Of a stretch of 64,000 nt of DNA, positions 36,148 through 47,300 are shown piece after piece. The stretch's first letter is position 1, and every line of letters starts with the position of its first letter. The stretch is from Pelagomonas calceolata (Eukaryota > Sar > Pelagophyceae > Pelagomonadales > Pelagomonadaceae), in contig CAKKNE010000004.1 of NCBI GenBank assembly GCA_918797485.1, forward strand, positions 3,658,001-3,722,000, read 5' to 3'. Both the position numbers and the translations under genes were made by a program. The notes beneath the pieces are model-generated. The model ran no database searches, was not told the DNA's origin, and was given only the letters and a program-made list of their open reading frames with translations.

Positions 36148-38742
36148 ATGCTGCTCCATGTATGGCTTGCCCTCAGCACCAATGCGCTCGCGCCGCATCC
36201 ACCGCTGCGCCGCACCACGCGTCTCCACGCCCGAAGCCCGCAACGCCGGCCGCGCGCCGTCGACTACGGCGACGCCTCGCTCGACGACGATCTCTACTAC
36301 CTCCGCGACGCGGACGACGCCGAAACGCGGCACCAGATGGCGTACGAAGCGTCCGCAGCCGCGGCCGCGGCCTCGTTCCTCGAGCCTAGCCGTGAGGCGG
36401 TTGCCGAATTCGTCATTGCGACGGCGCCGCCGCCTCCCACGCCGCCGCCGCGCTGGGCGACTTTTGGTGGGTGGGAGTGGCGCGAGCGCGTCGCCGGCGA
36501 CCGCCGGGTCTGGGAGCGGCGGCGGCCCGGCAGCGACGACGACGCGGAGGTCGTGCTCGACGAAGACGCGGCGCCCGCGACGCTCACGAGCGAGTTCGGC
36601 GGCGGGGAGTATCGTGGCTTCGTGCGCGGCATCAGCGACGCGAAGATATCGCCGGACGGCGAGCGCGTCGCGTACACGGTCGACGCCGCCGGCGACGAGA
36701 AGTACGTGTGCGAATTCCTGCCGGAGGGCGTACCGCCGGTGAGGGACGTCGACGCGTGCGTGGCGTGGGGCGGCGACGGCGACCTCTATGCGCTGCGCAC
36801 GGACGCCACGGGCCGGCCGCACGAGGTCTGGCGTATCAAAGACGGCACGGAATCGCTGGTCTTCCGCGAGGACGACCAACGCTTCCGCATCGAGGTCATA
36901 CCGGGGGAAACCGTACTCTTCTTGCTGCGGAGCCGCGACGCGGCCGAGGTGCGGGACGCGGCGGGGGCCGTGCTGGTGCCGCGGCGCCAGGGCGTCGAGG
37001 TCGCCGCATGCGACCTGCGCGACGGCGTGCTTTGGCGCGTCGAGGACTCGGTATTGCTGCGCGGCGAGGACGCCGTCGCCGTCCCCGGCGCGGCCGCGCT
37101 CGACGCCGTCGTGGCCGCGGGCGCGGACCGGGCCGTCGTCGGCGGCGTGGCCGACGCGAGGGGCGCGGCGTGGCTCGTCTCCGACGGCGAAGTCACGCAG
37201 ATCGACCCGCCGGCGCCCTACGACGACGTTGAACTACGGACCGACGTACCAGTGGTCGAGGGCCTCGTGGCGCTCGAAGTCTCCGCGCCGCACCGCTTTG
37301 CACGCGTTTTGCGCTATGACGTCGCGAAAAACGCGTGGGCAGACGCGCCACCCCCACCGACGCCGCACGAGAGCGCGCTGGCCGTCGAGCGCTTCGAGGT
37401 CGAGGGCATCCCCGTGTCGCTAGCTTCGTCGCCCAAGACAACCAGTGCCGTCGCGATGTACGCCTACGGCGCCTACGGCGCGCGCCTGCCGCGCGCGCTG
37501 GACGCGGAACGGTGCGCGCTCCTCGAGAACGGGTACGCAGTGGCGAGCTGCGGGGTCCGGGGCGGCGGCGAGCGCGGCGCGGCCTGGCACGCCCAGGGGC
37601 GGCGCCTGGACAAGGAGCGGTCGGCCGCCGACGTCGTCGCGTGCGCGAGCGCTCTCGGACAACGCTACGGCCGCGTCGTGGCGCGCGGCCGGTCGGCCGG
37701 CGGGCTGAGCGTGGGCGGCGCCGTATGCGCGCGACCGGACCTCTTTGCCGGCGTGGCGCTCGACGTGCCGTTCTTGGACCCGCTTGGCACGCTCCAGGAC
37801 TCGACGCTGCCGCTAACGGTTAATGAGTGGGAGGAGTTCGGGGACCCTCACGACGCCGCCGCGCGCGCGGCGATTGCGGCCTACGCACCACTGCAGCGTG
37901 CGGCAGGCGTCGAGTCCTTCCCGCCGTGCCTGCTGCGGCCGGCGCTCCGCGACGCGCGCACGGGCTGGTGGGAGAGCTTCAAGTTTGCCGCCGCCGTGCG
38001 CGACGCCACCGGCGACGCGGCGACCGTGGTCGTGCACGCCGACGACCGCGGACATTTCGGGCCGGCGGCGGGACGGGCGCGCGCTTACGATGCAGCATTA
38101 CCAGTCGCGTTCCTGCTGGCCTGCGGCGAGGACGCGCTCGCCGCGGCCGTCGACGCCGTGCCTGCGGACGAGACCAGCGATGCGACCTTCACCGTCGACG
38201 CCGCCCCAGACGCAGCTTTGCTGACAAAGGCCGCCGAGCTCCGCACAGAGGTCTTCTCTCCCCACCTCACGACCGTCGGCAGCCGATACCTCCAGACGCG
38301 GCGCTACGAGGACGAGCTCAAGGAGGCCGCGGGCGTGGCGGTCGCAGTGAGCGGCGGCGACGTCGTCGGCGTCGCGTCGGCCGCCGCGGTGCCGGCGGAC
38401 GCCTGGTACGTGTCGGCCGTCGCGACTGCGCCCCAGTGGCGGCGCCGCGGCGTCGCGTCGGCCCTGCTCGACGCCCTCGACAAAACGCGCGGCCACAACG
38501 CGGCGCTTCTTCACGTCGTCGAGACTAACGCCGCCGCGCGCGCGCTTTACGAGCGCCGGGGCTTCGAGGCCATCGACGAAAATTCTTTGGCGGCCGCGTG
38601 CGCCGCAGCGGTCGCGCGCGAGATCGAGGGCTCCGACGAGGCGCAAATCCTCATGCGCCTGCCCGGCACGGGCAAAAAGCCGAAGCCTGCGAAGGCGCCG
38701 AAGAAGCGGAAGCGGTCGAAGGGCTTCTCCCGCAAACGATAA
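36148..38742 (+). CDS. Prolyl-oligopeptidase/oligopeptidase B-like domain fused to GNAT acetyltransferase
   Basis: 864 residues. The N-terminus MLLHVWLALSTNALAP is a signal-like sequence, possibly with a plastid motif (NALAP), then a beta-propeller (about 90-420) and an S9A catalytic domain: nucleophile in GRSAGGLSVGG (about residue 515), VPFLDPLGTLQD and NEWEEFGDP as in oligopeptidase B, and the His in DDRGHFG (about 633). From about 690 a GNAT fold follows: YVSAVATAPQWRRRGVASALLDAL is the acetyl-CoA loop, then NAAARALYERRGFEAI. The tail is Lys/Arg-rich. Joining a serine peptidase to an acetyltransferase on one chain is unusual. The frame is continuous. Confidence 0.85.
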   Translation: MLLHVWLALSTNALAPHPPLRRTTRLHARSPQRRPRAVDYGDASLDDDLYYLRDADDAETRHQMAYEASAAAAAASFLEPSREAVAEFVIATAPPPPTPPPRWATFGGWEWRERVAGDRRVWERRRPGSDDDAEVVLDEDAAPATLTSEFGGGEYRGFVRGISDAKISPDGERVAYTVDAAGDEKYVCEFLPEGVPPVRDVDACVAWGGDGDLYALRTDATGRPHEVWRIKDGTESLVFREDDQRFRIEVIPGETVLFLLRSRDAAEVRDAAGAVLVPRRQGVEVAACDLRDGVLWRVEDSVLLRGEDAVAVPGAAALDAVVAAGADRAVVGGVADARGAAWLVSDGEVTQIDPPAPYDDVELRTDVPVVEGLVALEVSAPHRFARVLRYDVAKNAWADAPPPPTPHESALAVERFEVEGIPVSLASSPKTTSAVAMYAYGAYGARLPRALDAERCALLENGYAVASCGVRGGGERGAAWHAQGRRLDKERSAADVVACASALGQRYGRVVARGRSAGGLSVGGAVCARPDLFAGVALDVPFLDPLGTLQDSTLPLTVNEWEEFGDPHDAAARAAIAAYAPLQRAAGVESFPPCLLRPALRDARTGWWESFKFAAAVRDATGDAATVVVHADDRGHFGPAAGRARAYDAALPVAFLLACGEDALAAAVDAVPADETSDATFTVDAAPDAALLTKAAELRTEVFSPHLTTVGSRYLQTRRYEDELKEAAGVAVAVSGGDVVGVASAAAVPADAWYVSAVATAPQWRRRGVASALLDALDKTRGHNAALLHVVETNAAARALYERRGFEAIDENSLAAACAAAVAREIEGSDEAQILMRLPGTGKKPKPAKAPKKRKRSKGFSRKR

Positions 38743-38802
38743 GGATTGTTGTTACTAATTCACAGGTTTCTTTACAAGGATACTTGGGGGTCAAAGGACT
38801 TG

Positions 38803-39492
38803 TCAAAGGGGGTTGCTCGGCGCCTCATCCTTGGCGGCGCGCCGGCCGTAGCTCTTGCACCAGCGCCAGAACCAGTGCGAGTGGAGCGCGAGCGTCGCCA
38901 CCGCGCAGGGCCAGAGGAAAAGGCCGTTGCCGTACCACTGCGCGAGGAGGTACAGGTTAAGGCCGACGCGGAACGCTGCGAAGGATACCCCGTACGGCAG
39001 GTCCAGGCGGCAGGCCGGGAAACATTTCCCAAGCGCGAGCAGCGCCGTCGGGATCTCCATCGCGAGCGTCGACGCGAAGCCCACGCTCGCGCGGCGCGTT
39101 AGTCCCCAGGAGAAAAAGAGCGCGTAGGCGGCGTGATGAAACCACCCCTCAAAGAGGTGAAACTGCTTCGGGTAGTGCACCGCGCCGACGGCGCAGTCGA
39201 GCACGAGGAACGTCACGAAGAATCGGCAGGCGAACGTCGCCGCCGGCGCGTCCGTGAATTGAGCCGCGGCGTCGAACGTCGGCCAGACGTGCGCGAGCAC
39301 GACGCCGAGCGCGAGCGGGCCGCACGTCGAGGCCGTAATGAGTGTCAGCAGCCAGGCGCGGCGCTTCGGTTCAGTCACGCGCGATGCATACAGGGCGTAC
39401 GGAATCAGTAAAGCCGCACTCGCAATTTTGAGGTCCCTGGAGAGAGTGGATGGGTCAGCCGGATGGTTCAGGTCGAACGAGGTCGCGAGCAT
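38803..39492 (-). CDS. Multi-pass membrane protein, TLC-like
   Basis: 229 residues from the ATG at 39492; upstream translation is low-quality. About six hydrophobic segments. AVGAVHYPKQFHLFEGWFHH holds several His residues in the place of the Lag1/TLC motif, and LAMEIPTALLALG and GVSFAAFRVGLNLYLLAQWY resemble TLC or TMEM56-type proteins. The C-terminus is basic. Such proteins act in lipid or ceramide metabolism at the ER, but the assignment is tentative. The 3' end faces the S9-GNAT gene, 60 bases away. Confidence 0.55.
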   Translation of the reverse strand: MLATSFDLNHPADPSTLSRDLKIASAALLIPYALYASRVTEPKRRAWLLTLITASTCGPLALGVVLAHVWPTFDAAAQFTDAPAATFACRFFVTFLVLDCAVGAVHYPKQFHLFEGWFHHAAYALFFSWGLTRRASVGFASTLAMEIPTALLALGKCFPACRLDLPYGVSFAAFRVGLNLYLLAQWYGNGLFLWPCAVATLALHSHWFWRWCKSYGRRAAKDEAPSNPL

Positions 39493-40014
39493 GGTACTGT
39501 CGGCTTTGTTATGGTGGTGCTGGCAGGGAGAACTTTTTAATGGCCGCTGAGACGGGAGTTTCGCGGGCTTGTGCTGCTTGGTGTGCAGTAGCTTGTTAAA
39601 ACGAGCTGCTTCCAAGTTCAAAACGACTCTTTGTCCTGTTGCTGGCGCTCGTACGTACCACTTTTTGCTCGTGCAGCCAGCCAGCACATTTGCTGAATAA
39701 CTCGAGTGCGGCAACCGCACCATTTCACGCTCGCCTTGCATCGTGGAACTCTCGCACACGTGCGGAAGACGTCGCTGCCAACACGAGTTTCGTTCGGGGC
39801 GGGCGAGAGCTCATCAAGCTCTCACACACCGAGTTCAAACAGCGGCGCGAGGTCGATCACAACCAGACGCGGCCTGCAAAACGCAGCATTGAAAGCAAAA
39901 TCGAGGTCTCCGCTGGCGCAACGCGAGCTGAGCCTCCAACACTGGCTGTGCAAGCTGTGCAAGCTGCTCAAAAACCAGCCTAGCTGCTTCAAAAACCAGC
40001 CCGAGTCCACAACA
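39493..40014. other. Divergent intergenic region with small direct repeats
   Basis: 522 bases, the largest gap in the window, between the TLC-like and AlkB-like start codons. It includes direct repeats such as TGTGCAAGC twice and AAAAACCAGCC twice just before the AlkB-like ATG (39946-40000). No copy of the bipartite element and no RNA gene were found. Confidence 0.35.
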
Positions 40015-40949
40015 ATGAAGCTGTTCGTCCTCGTTCTCGCCGGCATTGCTCAACAGGCGACTCCACTCCAACTCCTCAACGCCGGTGGCGGCCGCGGCGC
40101 CGGCCTGCTATTGCCGCGGGCGCTGAACGAGCGGCAGCAGTCGCAGATGTACGCGTACGTCTGCGCGAACGCGCGGGGCACGCAGGAGTGGCAGAACCTC
40201 CAGGTCGACGCGGGAACGCTTGCGTGCGACGAACGTGATATGCGTGTTCCGGCGTCCTTGAATTTGCTCGGCCTGTGCCTCACTGGTCGACTTTCCTACA
40301 GGTTCAAGACCCCCTTCCCCGCCGAACGGCCGCTGCCGTTGCTCGTGCATAAGCACCCGTACACGCTCAAGTCGAACGGCGAGGAGCCGAGGACAATCCT
40401 GACCTGGGCCCGCCAACTGGCCTCGTACGCTGCACGCAAGGTGGCCTCCGTGGACGCGACGGGCCTGGCGCCGCGGGAGGAAAGAGCGCGCCTCGCGCGG
40501 GCCCTGCGGGCGACGCGCCTGGACTCGCTGGTGTCGATCCTCTACCGTGCGCGTGGCGCCCTGCGGCCGCACGTCGACCACGGGCTCGAGGGTCTAGGAC
40601 TTGCCGTGAGCCTCTGTGTAGAAATCAATGCAGTTACGGAGACGACGTCGCGTTGATGGCGTGGGGCGTGCGAAATTTGATTTCCACACAGGTCAGCCTC
40701 GGCAGCTCGTGCGAGTTCCGCTACGGCGACGAGATCGTCGAACTCAGGTCGGGCGACGCGCTGTTCGGCAACTTCGGCAGCGTCGAACACGAGGTCGTGT
40801 CGACGCGTCCGGCGGCGACGGGGCCGGCGTGGTGGAGACGCCTGCCCGCGGCGCCGGGGCTGGCCGGTGAGATCTCGCGTTTTGGCCGCGCGCGGTGCAG
40901 TTTGCAAATCCGCCAGGCGCGCGATCGACGGCGCGCGTCGTCGGGCTGA
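40015..40949 (+). CDS. AlkB-like 2-oxoglutarate/Fe(II) dioxygenase, signal-bearing
   Basis: Exons 40015-40605 and 40692-40949 give 282 residues. A signal-like N-terminus MKLFVLVLAGIAQQATPLQL. The Fe ligands fit HVDHGLEGLGLAVSLGSS (H-x-D at about 186), and the second half has SGDALFGNFGSVEHEV, with the distal His in SVEHEV. The exon join lies inside the double-stranded beta-helix between AV and SLG, so the intron is needed. AlkB-type enzymes oxidatively demethylate nucleic acids or proteins; with a targeting peptide the substrate is probably organellar or not nucleic acid. The C-terminus is short and basic. Confidence 0.75.
40614..40691 (+). mobile_element. Short introner element G (78 bp) acting as an intron
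   Basis: Ends CTGTGTAGAAATCAATG and TTTGATTTCCACACAG, flanks GTGAGCCT (40606-40613) and GTCAGCCT (40692-40699), seven of eight. The intron 40606-40691 is GT...AG with a strong GTGAGC 5' site, 86 bases, so it is not a multiple of three and must be spliced for the enzyme to be made. Confidence 0.88.
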
Positions 40950-41073
40950 TCCGGCCGCCTTGCGACGCTTGATCCCGCAACGCTCCTCTCCCCATCGAAT
41001 AATAACTTGGTTAAAAATTGCCAGTGACCGATACAATATCTATATCGTTAGACAGGAAGGGAAGGGAAGAACA

Positions 41074-44019
41074 TCACTTGGCGGGCGCCGGCGGCGGCAG
41101 GTCCAAATAGCAGGCCGGCACGAGGCCCGTCGTTCCGGTCGCGTCCCGGACCTCGGCCCAGCCGTCCTCGTGAATTTGCAGGACCTTGACGCGCGCGCCG
41201 CCCGCGACCGCGAGCTGCCAGGGCTCGGCCGGCTCGAAGGGCTGGAGGACCGTGGCGAAGGGTTGGAGGACCGTGGCCCGCGGCGGCTCCGGGGGCTCCT
41301 CTTTCTCATCCTCCGAGGGCGTCGACGAGTACGCCCCGACTTCCTCGTCGGCGTTCGATCGTCGGCGCCGCGAGCAACACCAGGCCCGCTTCCTCCGCTT
41401 CTTCTTCACCTCGGCGCCGTCGTCCGACGTGCGGCGGCGGCAGCAGCACCGCGCGCAACACGCAACAAAACACGCCAGGAGAAACAAGCCCGCGAAGGCA
41501 GAGTAGGGCCACCCGTACTGCTTCGCCCAGCGCCGCTCAGAGCGCGCGGACGCGGACGCGTGCGCCTCGAACAACGCGTACGACGCCACGTAGATCGTGA
41601 GCGACGCGTTGCGCCGGAAGCAGCCGTCGCGGATCGACGCCGTCGTGTGCTCGTGGAGGCACTCGCCGCCGACCCCATCAAAGACCTCGACCGAGACGAC
41701 GTCGCGGACGTCGGTGGCGATCGACCGGTAGCTCAGGGTCTTGAGGAGCTTGTTCGCGGCCGACGGCGTCGCGACGAAGGTGAAGCGGGAATCGTCCAGC
41801 CCGTCGCCCTCGCAGCGCCAACCGCTGGCGCCCCGGCCGAAGCAGTCCCGGTCGCTGTTGAAGTCGGCGAGCGGCAGCAGCGCCGCGTCCATGGAGAGCA
41901 TCGACGTCGAGAATTGTGCGGCCACCGTCACCCGTACCGCGTCGACGTCGCGGTCCGCGTCCGTGAGCTCGAGGCCCTCCAGCAGTACGGTAGACGGGAA
42001 CTCGTCGTCCGACTCCGCGACGCCCGCGTAGACGGCGAAGGCCCGGGCCGGGTAGAGGAGCGCCGGCGCGTCGTTGACGTTGATCACTTTCAGTGATTGC
42101 GTGGCCACGGGCGACGCGCGCTGCGGCGCGTCGCAGGCGAAGGCGCGGTACTTTATCTGAATCGACGGCACGGCGAGCGCCGACCCGTTCCACATCCGAT
42201 CCGGCGCCGTGAAGGCGTCGGCCCCGCCCTCGTAGCGGACCGGGGCCCCCGCCGCGAAGGGCGGCCGGAGCTTTGTGGAGAGCGCGGCGCCGGGCCCGAC
42301 CTCCACGCCCCAGCCGTCGACGAGGCGTCCTTGGGGGGGCGGTTCCACGATTTCCACGCAGACGTCGCCCGGTGCATCACCGAGATCGACGGCCCGCAGT
42401 TCGACGTCGCCGCCCTCCTCGGCGATCGTCTGGGGTTCTGTTGGTGTCGCGACGATCGGGCTCCGGACCTCTACCGTGACGTTCGTCGCAAATGACGTGG
42501 CGTCGTGCGCATCTATGAGTCGGAACCGGAAGGAGTCGACGAGGAACACACCGGTCTCGGGGTCCATCGCGTCGGTCGTCACGGGACCCTCGTAAAGATA
42601 GGAAACCGTCCGCGCCGTGGCGTTCAGTATTATGGAGACGTCCGGTGAAATAGGGCCGTCTAGTACTGCAATTGCGGTGGCGATGGGATCGTCGACGTCG
42701 CTGCCTGGCAACTCGATGACGCGGGCCGCGCCGGCCTCGGCTACCAGAGTCATATTCGACGGCACCGGCGGGTCGTTGACTGCGACCGTCGAGATCAAGA
42801 CCGTCGCGGCACTCGAGATCGACCCCGTGCCACCATCCACCGCCCGATACGAGAAGTTCATGACGTTCTGACCGACGGCGTCGAGCGGCGGCCGCGCGAG
42901 GAGTCTCGGCGGGTCCAGGACGTCTCCTACACTAATCGGCGTGCCGTCTAGATGCAGGATCTCGCCAGCCTCCGGCAGCGTCGCGACCATGGCCGTCGAT
43001 TTCATCGGCTGACTCGCGGGATAGCCCGGTGCCTCGTCGAGGTCCACGACGTTCAGTGAGACGGTCCCGAGGCGCGACGCCGGCAAGGGCGCCGCGTAGA
43101 GCTTCGGAGCAATATCTAGGAGTGAGCCCGCAATAGCCTCGCCGTCCTCGTTGATCGTGGCCTCGACCGGGTATGCGAGCGCCGGCGTCTGCGGTAGGCC
43201 CGCGTCAAAATTCTGGGCCACGTCGGCGGCGTCGAGCTTGCGGTCGTAGATTTTCAAGGAGAAGATATCACCTCCAAAGGGCTCGGCACCCTCGTAGCGG
43301 GAGATGCCGTCCGAGAAGAGCTCGAGCGCGAACGTGTCCGCCCAGGCTTCCGTCGCCTTGAAGTCCTCGTATTCGAAGCCGGCCATGAAATTGTTGTCAT
43401 AGTAGAGCATGCCATCAACGTAGACGTCAATTCGTTGGCCAATTGAGACGACGACGTGTGAGACATTGCCACCGGCGATGTCCCCAACTAGATCGGGTAT
43501 ATTTTTGTTGAACCACTGCGTGTCGACTCCGTCGTCGTAGGGACTCTGACCGCGGAAGACCATGTTCACAAGCAGCCTATCTTGGTACGCGCAGACCCGC
43601 AGGCCGACATTATTCAGCTCCGAATCGTCATCAGCATCAGGCGCGCCGATCGAAAAAATGGGCTGCTCCTCCGTGCTCTCGCCCACGCCGTCGAGGCGCA
43701 ACCAGAGCTCCACCGTCAAACCGTCAGAGCCGTCCTCGGCGCTGGCGCCGAGCGCGTCGCGCAGCGCGGCCGCGCCGGCGGTGACGCGCGGCGCGGCGCC
43801 GTCCGCGGCGACGCCCAGCCCGTGGAGGCAGCGCGTCGAGGCCGTCCGGACGAGCGGCCCGCCCGCGCCGGCGCCGTCGGGGAAGGTGCCGTTCACGCAG
43901 TCGGCGCGGAGGAATTGGTATGAGGCCAGCAGCCCCTCGTCCACCGCGCCGGGCGCCGCGCCGACCGCGCTCATGGCTGCGACGGCGAGGAAGTGGGCCC
44001 CACGGACCATCGCGCGCAT
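41074..44019 (-). CDS. Type I membrane receptor: LamG + cadherin-like repeats + TM + cytoplasmic SH3
   Basis: 981 residues from the ATG at 44019. A signal peptide (AHFLAVAAMSAVGAA) is followed by a concanavalin/LamG-like domain (about 60-265: LTVELWLRLDG, IDVYVDGMLYYDN, IYDRKLDAADV) and several cadherin-like/Ig-like repeats with VNDPPVPSN and VNVNDAP-type motifs to about 800. One transmembrane helix (about 826-848, SAFAGLFLLACFVACC) is followed by a Cys/Arg-rich stop-transfer, then a 7-residue tandem duplicate (TVLQPFA twice) and an SH3 domain (VKVLQIHEDGWAEV...GLVPACYLDL) at the C-terminus. The outside likely binds glycans or cells; the inside would bind Pro-rich partners. Confidence 0.85.
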   Translation of the reverse strand: MRAMVRGAHFLAVAAMSAVGAAPGAVDEGLLASYQFLRADCVNGTFPDGAGAGGPLVRTASTRCLHGLGVAADGAAPRVTAGAAALRDALGASAEDGSDGLTVELWLRLDGVGESTEEQPIFSIGAPDADDDSELNNVGLRVCAYQDRLLVNMVFRGQSPYDDGVDTQWFNKNIPDLVGDIAGGNVSHVVVSIGQRIDVYVDGMLYYDNNFMAGFEYEDFKATEAWADTFALELFSDGISRYEGAEPFGGDIFSLKIYDRKLDAADVAQNFDAGLPQTPALAYPVEATINEDGEAIAGSLLDIAPKLYAAPLPASRLGTVSLNVVDLDEAPGYPASQPMKSTAMVATLPEAGEILHLDGTPISVGDVLDPPRLLARPPLDAVGQNVMNFSYRAVDGGTGSISSAATVLISTVAVNDPPVPSNMTLVAEAGAARVIELPGSDVDDPIATAIAVLDGPISPDVSIILNATARTVSYLYEGPVTTDAMDPETGVFLVDSFRFRLIDAHDATSFATNVTVEVRSPIVATPTEPQTIAEEGGDVELRAVDLGDAPGDVCVEIVEPPPQGRLVDGWGVEVGPGAALSTKLRPPFAAGAPVRYEGGADAFTAPDRMWNGSALAVPSIQIKYRAFACDAPQRASPVATQSLKVINVNDAPALLYPARAFAVYAGVAESDDEFPSTVLLEGLELTDADRDVDAVRVTVAAQFSTSMLSMDAALLPLADFNSDRDCFGRGASGWRCEGDGLDDSRFTFVATPSAANKLLKTLSYRSIATDVRDVVSVEVFDGVGGECLHEHTTASIRDGCFRRNASLTIYVASYALFEAHASASARSERRWAKQYGWPYSAFAGLFLLACFVACCARCCCRRRTSDDGAEVKKKRRKRAWCCSRRRRSNADEEVGAYSSTPSEDEKEEPPEPPRATVLQPFATVLQPFEPAEPWQLAVAGGARVKVLQIHEDGWAEVRDATGTTGLVPACYLDLPPPAPAK

Positions 44020-44313
44020 TTTTGGCGGCGCCGCGCGCGCAAGCTGGAAGGTACAGCTTGTGGCAGGGGCCTCCCCGGATGTCCAGGGCCGCTCCACGCG
44101 AGGAGAGGTACTTCCGCCCGCCTGCGAGCCCTGGCAGAAGGGGAGAGGTCGCTGAAACGAGGCCAACCAAATCGGTCCGCCCCGCACGAAATTTTGGCAG
44201 CAGCTAGCCAACTGTGGGCAAAACGCGAATCGAGGCGGCACCGCCACGCCGCGGAACGCGGCTAGGGCCCATTCCCTTGAAGAGCCGACCGAGCGGGCAG
44301 CCTTAAAAACACC

Positions 44314-47300
44314 ATGGTGTCGCCGCGCAAGGAGCACAGCGGCGCAGCCAAGGCATTGCGGAAGTGGCACAAGCGCTGCCGCGACCCCAAGAAGTCCGCC
44401 GACGACATTTTGGATTTAGCACTAAAAGCTTTGGACGACGCGCATGGCGGCGGCCGCGCGCTGCTGGCGCGGGGCGCCGGCGAGCGCACCGCGGCGCTGT
44501 TGTTGCGGGCCGCGGCGCGAAAAATGCGCACAACACCACCAGCCTACCTGCGCAGCGTGGCCTGGTCGCTCAACGAGCTCGACGCGTTTGAAGCCGCGGC
44601 GCTGCGCCTGAAAGCTAGACTGCTCCCGGGCCAGCCGGACTACGCGCGGCTGCGATTAGCTAGAGACGCGGCGCGCGTCGCGGCCGGCCGCGCGCCGGCC
44701 TGGCCGCTCGTTGAAGACGACGACGCGGCCGCCCATGCCGCGATGCTGAAGCTCGCGGAGGTCGCGGACGCGCCCGGTGCTCGGAAAATGCTGATGGAGA
44801 AGGGCGGCTCGCGCCTCGCGGCCTTCCGCTGCGCCGCGACGGGCCGCACCGTGCTCCACTCGGTCTGCGACCTGCGCCGGCGCGGGGACGACACTGCCGG
44901 CGCCATGGAGGACGACGGGAGCAAAGACGACGCCTGGGACGCGGACGCCGTGCGCTTCGCCGACGCTCTCTTAGCGCACGGGGCGGACCCCGGTGCCGCC
45001 GACGACTGCGGCGCGACGGCCATCCACCTGGCCGCGGCGCGACTGCGGCCCCAGTTGGTCGCGCGCCTGGCCCGCGGCCAGTCTTCATCAATCGACGCGC
45101 GCGGCCGCACGCCGCTGCACTACGTCGTGACCGGCTTGCTGACGACGACGCGCCGGTTACGCCCGCGCACGCCGGCGCAGCGCGAGGCCGCCATGGCTCG
45201 ATTGGAGCGCGCAACTAGGCGCGCGACGGAGTGCGCCACCGAACTGCTTTCGACAAACTCGCCGACGACCCGTGATAAAGCCGGGTCCACGCCGCTTGCT
45301 TTAGCCTGCGCCGCGCGCGCCGCCACGGACCTCGCGGCCGCCTTCGCCGACGCGCTCGCTTCGTCGAAAGACGCCGACGACGAGGTGTGTGTCTGGGACG
45401 CGGCGAAGGGCGCCGCGAAGGCCGGCGGCCACCGCTCGTTGGCTCTGCTGCTTGATCTCGCGCGGGCGCGGGGCTGGGATATATCAACGGAGCTGTCTCC
45501 GTTATTAAGGGCGGCGTGCGAGCGCGGCGCGCTGCGGTGCGCCCGTTTGCTCCTGGAAGCGGGCGCGGACCCCGACGATCCGGGTGGCGGGTCGTGGCCG
45601 CCTTTACATATTGCGGCGCGGCGCGACGACGAGCCCCTGTGTCGGTTGTTACTGGACAAGGGCGCGAAAGCCGCGACCGCGGTCGCCAGGCCGCTCAAGG
45701 ACGTGTTCGCCGACGACGACGACCTCGCCGAGCCGCCGTCGCCCGAGATGAAGGCCTTCCGCCGGAGAGCTGTAACGGCGCTGGCGGACCCGGCGCTCGC
45801 GAAGATTCTGCTTCCCGACGACCGGACGACGCCGGCGTGGACCGCGGCGGGCGTCGCGGCCCTGCGGGGCCACTGCGACTGCGCCGCGGCCTGCCTGGCG
45901 CGGCCGGCGCGGGGCCGCGACCGCATGGAAGGAGACGGCGTGGGCGTGCTGACGGCGGGCGTTCTAGGGGGCGGCGACGTCGCCTCGCTAGGAGAAGCGC
46001 TCGCCGGCGCCGCGCGCGTGCCGACGGCGTCACTGGCGAGATCAGCTGACCGCAAAGACGCGAACTTCGGGGGCTGCCGGCCGATGCTCCTCGCCGCGGC
46101 GCTCGGCCGCGCGGACGCGCTCCGGGCGCTCGCGCGGCTCGGCGCCGACAGCGACGCCTTCGTCGAGGTCGAGCGGGACGACGCCGTGGCCGCCGCCGCG
46201 CGCGCGGCGCGCTGCGAGGGCGCCTTCGAGGCCTGTAACAGGGAGGTCGACGCGGCCGAGGCCGCGGCCGGCCCCAACGATCTAGAGGCACGCGTGGAGA
46301 CGGCGCGCGCCGCCGACGCCGCCGCTTCTAAGCTAAGGAAGGCGGCGGAGAAGCGTTTAAGAGCACCCGAGTTCGAGGGCGCCGTCCGCGAGCTGTTCAA
46401 GCCGTCGCGGCCGCCGGACGGCGACCGGGCCACGGAGTACGCCGCCAGAGGCGCGTTGCTCTGTTTGGGCGACGAGGCCGCGGCCTCGGGCGACGGCTGG
46501 TGGAAGGCGGCGCGCAAGTTCGGACGAAGACTACGCCTGGCCGACGCTTTATTGGCGGTGACCGACGCCGTGCACTCGCAGCCGGCTTACCTTTTGACAA
46601 GGCAGGGACCGCGGCGCGCCGTCGCCGAGGCGGCGTCGAAGTGCGACGAGGCCGGCGGCGACGCCCTGAGCGCTTTAGGTGCGTGGTTGCGTTCTTGCGT
46701 GAGCGCGGCGGAGGCGTCGCACCCGAATTTGCGCGCCGCGCGCGCCGTCAGCGCCGCGCGGCGGAAGCGCGCCGACGCCGACAGACGCCTGGCTGAAGCG
46801 CGGCTGGCCGTGACCGCGGCCGCGGCGCCGCGGCGCGGCCATGCCACAGATCCTCACGCGGCGACGTGCACGGTGGGCCTGATTGCGGCGTCGCTGGCCT
46901 TTGGCGCGGCAGGCGACGCGAGAGGACCTGCTCCGCTACTAAGGGAGGCGCGCGAGCGGAGTCAAGCGGCGACGGCGGCGCTGGATTTAGGAGCTGACTC
47001 GGAAAGGCGCGACGGGTCGGGCGCGACGGCGCTGGCGCTGGCCGTGCGTCGCGGATATGTGTCCTTTGCGCTGGACTTGGTGCAACGGGGCTCGAGGCCC
47101 GACGGCGGCGACGGCTCGGCGCTCGAGGCGGCCGCGAGGCTCGCGGCCGCGGGCGCAGCAGGCGCAGGCGAGCTCGTCGAGGCGCTGCTGCGGGCCGGCG
47201 CGTCGGCGCGCACGCGGGGCGGCGATTTAGCCTTGCGAGCCGTCGAGGCGCGCGGCGCGCCGGCAAACGTCGCCCTCGCATTACTCTCGCGGGGCGCCGC

